Assembly: GCA_014871385.1 (NCBI GenBank)
Contig: CM026433.1
Location: 4,235,573 to 4,299,572, forward strand
Origin: Ceratodon purpureus
Taxonomy: Eukaryota > Streptophyta > Bryopsida > Pseudoditrichales > Ditrichaceae
Direction of reading: 5' to 3'
DNA length: 64,000 nt
A model generated the notes under the pieces. It ran no database searches and was not told the DNA's origin. It saw only the letters and a program-made list of their open reading frames with translations. The position numbers were made by a program, and so were the translations under genes. This document shows positions 60,501 to 64,000 of this stretch, piece by piece. Position 1 is the stretch's first letter. Each line of letters opens with the position of its first letter.

Positions 60501-62597
60501 TGGGATAGAGAACAGGTAAAGAACAAATACCTCTCTGACCGCAGCGGTATGGTCAAATGCCAAGGACTTGGTTCCAGGTCCTAGCTGCTGAGCCACTAAA
60601 CCTTTAGTAAGCCCGCATTGCATCATGGCATCTATCGCTTGGAAAACTGCAATTCGAACCTGTAAAAAGGAAAATGTCGGAATGTGATCCAAAATCAATG
60701 CATACGTCGAGGAATATCGATTCAACAAACAGACACGAGGCTTTACTGCCTTTTCATCAAACGACTACCAGAAGCTCGACAGCCAATAATAGCGCCAAAA
60801 TACACAAAATGTGCAAAGTTTACCATACTCGAGAGTGAGAATGACTAAGGCAGGGAACGAGAGCTTTTAGAAAGATCCCTGTCTTGTTTCCGAAAACTTC
60901 TGGATCGCGGTTTGCCATTGTGACGATAACGCTGCAAGCTCTCTTTTGCACCTCATGAAAATGATCGAAAAGGGTTACAGCCACTATCTGTGGCATCACC
61001 GAACATCGTCAAAGAACCGGCATCAACAAATGCCCAAAGTGTCCGTTCTAAAGGTCGAAAATATACATGTAGACATGATACCAGGGATGGGCCATTGCAG
61101 CCCGGTAAATAAACAAGGAGCACGGATAGCTTCAACAGCCACATGAGCACATACTGTAGGTGTACTATGAATCGAGGAGATTCAAACCCTGTGGAGAGGA
61201 TCAACGATGGTTTGCAGTGTCGGAAGCTCGCACTCAGGAAGCAAGGCGTCAATCAACAGTGAATACAGCTGCAAGCGTATCTCCTCGGAACTTTCTAAGA
61301 CTTCTTCCTGTCCTGCAGCATTGTAACCAGAAAATTTGTTACTTAACGACAACAATTAACTTGAGTATGAGAAATGAATAATTATTTCCTTCTATTGAGC
61401 TCGAGTTAGCCTTGATCCTGATTCATATGCAGAGGATTCCAGAAATAAAAAAGAACATTTGACTATTACCCATCCTTTCTGCCATGACTTTGACAGTTTC
61501 CTTCAGGGTGTGGTCTACCTGCAACAAACAGAAGCACCTGTGAATATGGTTCCACCCACAACAACTGCATTACAGGGAGTAAGTGCATTTTTGAAGGACT
61601 ACACGCACAAAGCATTCAAAGTTATAACTATTGGACTTCGTTCATTGTTGACCTCGGATTTCAAAGTTCTAATTTGAGGTCTACTTCAACCGTCCACAAT
61701 GACCTTGGCAATCCAAAGGAATTGTAACAAAATAAACCTTTTAAAAATATCTTGTACAAATCGATTCACCTCTGTGAGTGACTGAGCTACTTCTCGAATG
61801 AGGTTGATAGCGAGCTCCCTGCATTTCTCTGTTGGATCACTCACACAACGCAGCACTTTCTCCAAAATAACTTCATCCCACGCTGCCTGGATGCAACAAG
61901 GATTTGATTATCCAAAACAATTCAAAACTGTGACTGAAATTTCAGTGGCGCTGACCTCACTGTCAAAACAACCGAATACCTGAAGAACGTCCATTGGGGG
62001 CAATGATCCCGCTCCGTCATCTTTCAGCAAACACACGTGAAGTCTTTCAATTGCATTTCGTCGTGATTGTTGCTCTTCGGCTGATAAGCAATTCAAAGGT
62101 CTTTGAATAGTCTGCAAGATGAGTTACAATACAGATCCGAATGCAAGGGGCTTTTAGTGTGATTCATAAGTGGTTTCATAAAAATCTCTTCAAATCGAAC
62201 GAACATCTAAAAATTAGGCAATTGTTCACATACTAGCCCTGATGAAATTGATCCTTATCTCATCAAACCACCTAATCATCACAATGGGGTGAGTTTTCTC
62301 GTGCAACCTAATGTCTCATTACGTCTGCATGATTTGTGGAACTAACTAGTGATCGGTTGATCAATTAAGCAAACATGACTCTCTACGTTCAAAACAACAG
62401 AATTCATGATAATGGTTGCATTGATAATCCACCACTTTACTGCAAAAATTCACACAACTCGAGCATACAGGTGAGGCCAGTTCAAAAACTCGAAAGAGAT
62501 CCACAGAGATGTTATTTACTACCTGGAGAAATGCAGACACCACTTCCTGCTTTGTGATTTCTCTCGGATACCCAAGCTCATCAGTTAACTCCGCCAT
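54540..62597 (-). CDS. DNAAF5: DNAAF5/HEATR2-like axonemal dynein assembly factor
   Basis: HEAT-repeat cytoplasmic factor for pre-assembly of axonemal dynein arms. 23 exons: 62597-62523, 62111-61980, 61886-61770, 61518-61470, 61312-61188, 60987-60829, 60659-60531, 60237-59992, 59824-59635, 59482-58866, 58604-58506 (or 58483), 58399-58341, 58115-57977, 57845-57765, 57549-57487, 57070-56984, 56888-56673, 56576-56463, 56317-56204, 55698-55551, 55352-55219, 54953-54894, 54692-54540; about 1100 aa. Matches recalled human HEATR2 at VLRCVSDPTEKCRELAINLI, QVRIAVFQAIDAMMQCG, LIKVLMKRMDDSSNLIRRA and the C-terminus. Exon 10 inserts about 205 acidic, low-complexity residues, preceded by a charged coiled coil. 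The exon 11 donor is uncertain: the outer GT breaks phase, an inner GTTCGT keeps it. In plants this gene implies flagellated sperm. Confidence 0.88.
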
Positions 62598-63652
62598 CGC
62601 CACTGCTTCTGCACTCTCGATCACCACTCCAACCAACAACTCACAAACTCAAACACCTGTAACACGAATACCACTTGTTGTCACAATGTTCAAACAAGAG
62701 AAACTCTGCAACTACGCCTTCAACTGGTACCCACGTTCATGCAATTGCACACAAACCCTAATTAGAGATTTTGGTGGATACAGATGTAGTTCATTTTGAA
62801 AGGACATCGCTCAAAACTACATTCTGCTAGACTCATACAGGTCGAATGATGATGTTATCACAGTGAGGTACAGGAGCTGGTAGGTTACGAAGGGAAGCCA
62901 TGGCCGCATAATGTCACAAACATTTCACAATTCTGTAGACACCATCAAGAGATCCAGAATAGCCAGAGACGTGAAAATCTGACAAGATGCCATATCTTAC
63001 ATGTCAAAGAATGCGATGTCTTACATGTCCAAGTAACAACATAGCCTCCATTCCCACAACCACAACTGAGAAACGAACCCCCCTTGGTTACAAGAATCCA
63101 CCCAAGCTAACAAACGAGAAAAAAACGTTGAGAACAATGGCAGTTACCCACATCAATCATCCTCTGAATGCACAACTTCGAAACATGGGGCAGATTGATT
63201 CCACGGACTAAACTTAGGCCCAAGTCTCACCATGATGCATCCCTCCCATGAAATTGAGGACCGAGGCAAGCATGATGAAAACAGAGCCTAGACATCGGAT
63301 GCCGACTCAACATATGCATCAACGAGGTAGCAACCATTGCAATTCCCCATAAATGCGAAAAACCTGAAAATTACCCGACATAAACTGCAGAATTGATCCC
63401 CTGATTCCTTCCTCGACTCAGTCCTGTCCATTTTAACTGATAGCATTTTTTTTTATCATATCCCACTGATGCCCACCCGGATACCAGCCACCACCATTCA
63501 TTGCTTCCTCCAACTTTCCCCAGACCAGCCAGCATTCCAAGTCTGGGGACTACGACTCCTCCGATCGGCCCATCTGCATCTATCAATTCGTCTCGAAATG
63601 CTGGAATCACCATGAAGAGATGATCTGATTCTCTTGCAACAGCACACATTTC
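62598..63652. other. DNAAF5 upstream region
   Basis: No exon is supported. Probably the DNAAF5 promoter near 62600-62900 and the 3' flank of a gene to the right. A 92-codon minus-strand frame at 63371-63649 begins without ATG and looks like chance or 3' UTR. A direct repeat with ATGCCATATCTTACATGTC / TGCGATGTCTTACATGTC lies at about 62987-63030. Confidence 0.45.
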
Positions 63653-63892
63653 TTACTTCCTGCCCAATCTCACAAACCGTCTGCCGGCCTCTGTCGCCGG
63701 CCTGCTCACTGTCCTTTCAATCTTCTCGTCTCGATCCCTCGACTGGAAACGGTTCCACGTTGTAGCTTCTTCCCAACCACCTTCTTCTCGGTAATGTTTC
63801 CAGTCATGTTGCAGACAAACAATTCTCTTCTGAAATGTTGTCAGAGCCTCCTGAATTGTGTTTTGGTTTTGCAGGATTTCGTTTAGCTGATT
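63653..63892 (-). CDS. Possible 3'-terminal exon of a gene running off the right edge
   Basis: After a CAACAG acceptor, a frame of 79 codons runs to a stop. It starts with a Gln/Asn-rich coiled-coil-like stretch (NQLNEILQNQNTIQEALTTF) and ends basic (EAGRRFVRLGRK). Composition is protein-like, but no family is recognised and no partner exon is visible before the window ends. Confidence 0.35.
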   Translation of the reverse strand, partial: NQLNEILQNQNTIQEALTTFQKRIVCLQHDWKHYREEGGWEEATTWNRFQSRDRDEKIERTVSRPATEAGRRFVRLGRK

Positions 63893-64000
63893 CTGTTGCA
63901 ATGAGATTTAGTGTGTTGGATAAAGGCATAAGTCCCACTTTTCCATGATGCTCTGGCAGCTTAACAATAGCAAAAGTGTGGTTTCGGTTCATTCATTCAT

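Noticed and set aside
63371-63649. 92-codon minus-strand frame after the terminal exon-like frame at 63653
   Set aside because: It starts without ATG immediately after a stop and shows no domain; better explained as 3' UTR or chance.

Overview
The window is nuclear DNA of a land plant, most likely a bryophyte and probably a moss. Genes have many short introns with GT-AG borders, and several encode plant-type proteins: a HEI10 crossover E3 ligase, a BRAT1-type bromodomain ATPase, an ATR3 diflavin reductase and a DC1-domain kinase. A complete-looking DNAAF5/HEATR2 gene, needed to assemble axonemal dyneins, points to a plant with swimming sperm. Gene islands are fairly GC-balanced and sit in a very A+T-rich background. 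I see no rRNA, tRNA or CRISPR, and no recognisable intact LTR element.

Layout: (1) 1-9650 and about 26300-38779 are the arms of a large inverted duplication. The left arm carries BRAT1 copy 1 (5' end outside the window), an intact HEI10 gene and a 49-aa membrane microprotein ORF. The right arm carries, in mirror order, a 57-aa version of the microprotein, a decayed HEI10, an ATR3 gene missing from the left arm, and the complete BRAT1 copy 2, which runs on to 42072. (2) The 16.6-kb spacer (9650-26300) holds about 9 kb of A+T-rich gene-poor DNA with a 24-bp tandem array of higher-order structure, a six-exon GNAT acetyltransferase gene, and a small secreted cysteine-bearing protein gene with a broken tandem copy. 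(3) 42100-45180 is A+T-rich with a minisatellite. (4) 45185-49219 is a three-exon kinase gene with an N-terminal helical domain resembling the HeLo/MLKL type, DC1 zinc fingers and a novel C-terminal domain. (5) 49220-54540 is non-genic, with small inverted-repeat elements and gene relics. (6) 54540-62597 is the 23-exon DNAAF5 gene. (7) 63653-63892 may be the last exon of a gene that continues beyond the right edge.

The main biological story is the inverted duplication. Its arms lost different genes: HEI10 is kept on the left, ATR3 on the right. The two BRAT1 copies are almost identical over their first eleven visible exon blocks including introns, then become strongly diverged from one intron onward. 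That step suggests recent gene conversion, or a second duplication, over part of an older palindrome. Exon borders given here were read by eye from splice consensus, phase continuity and recalled homologues; no alignment software was run.
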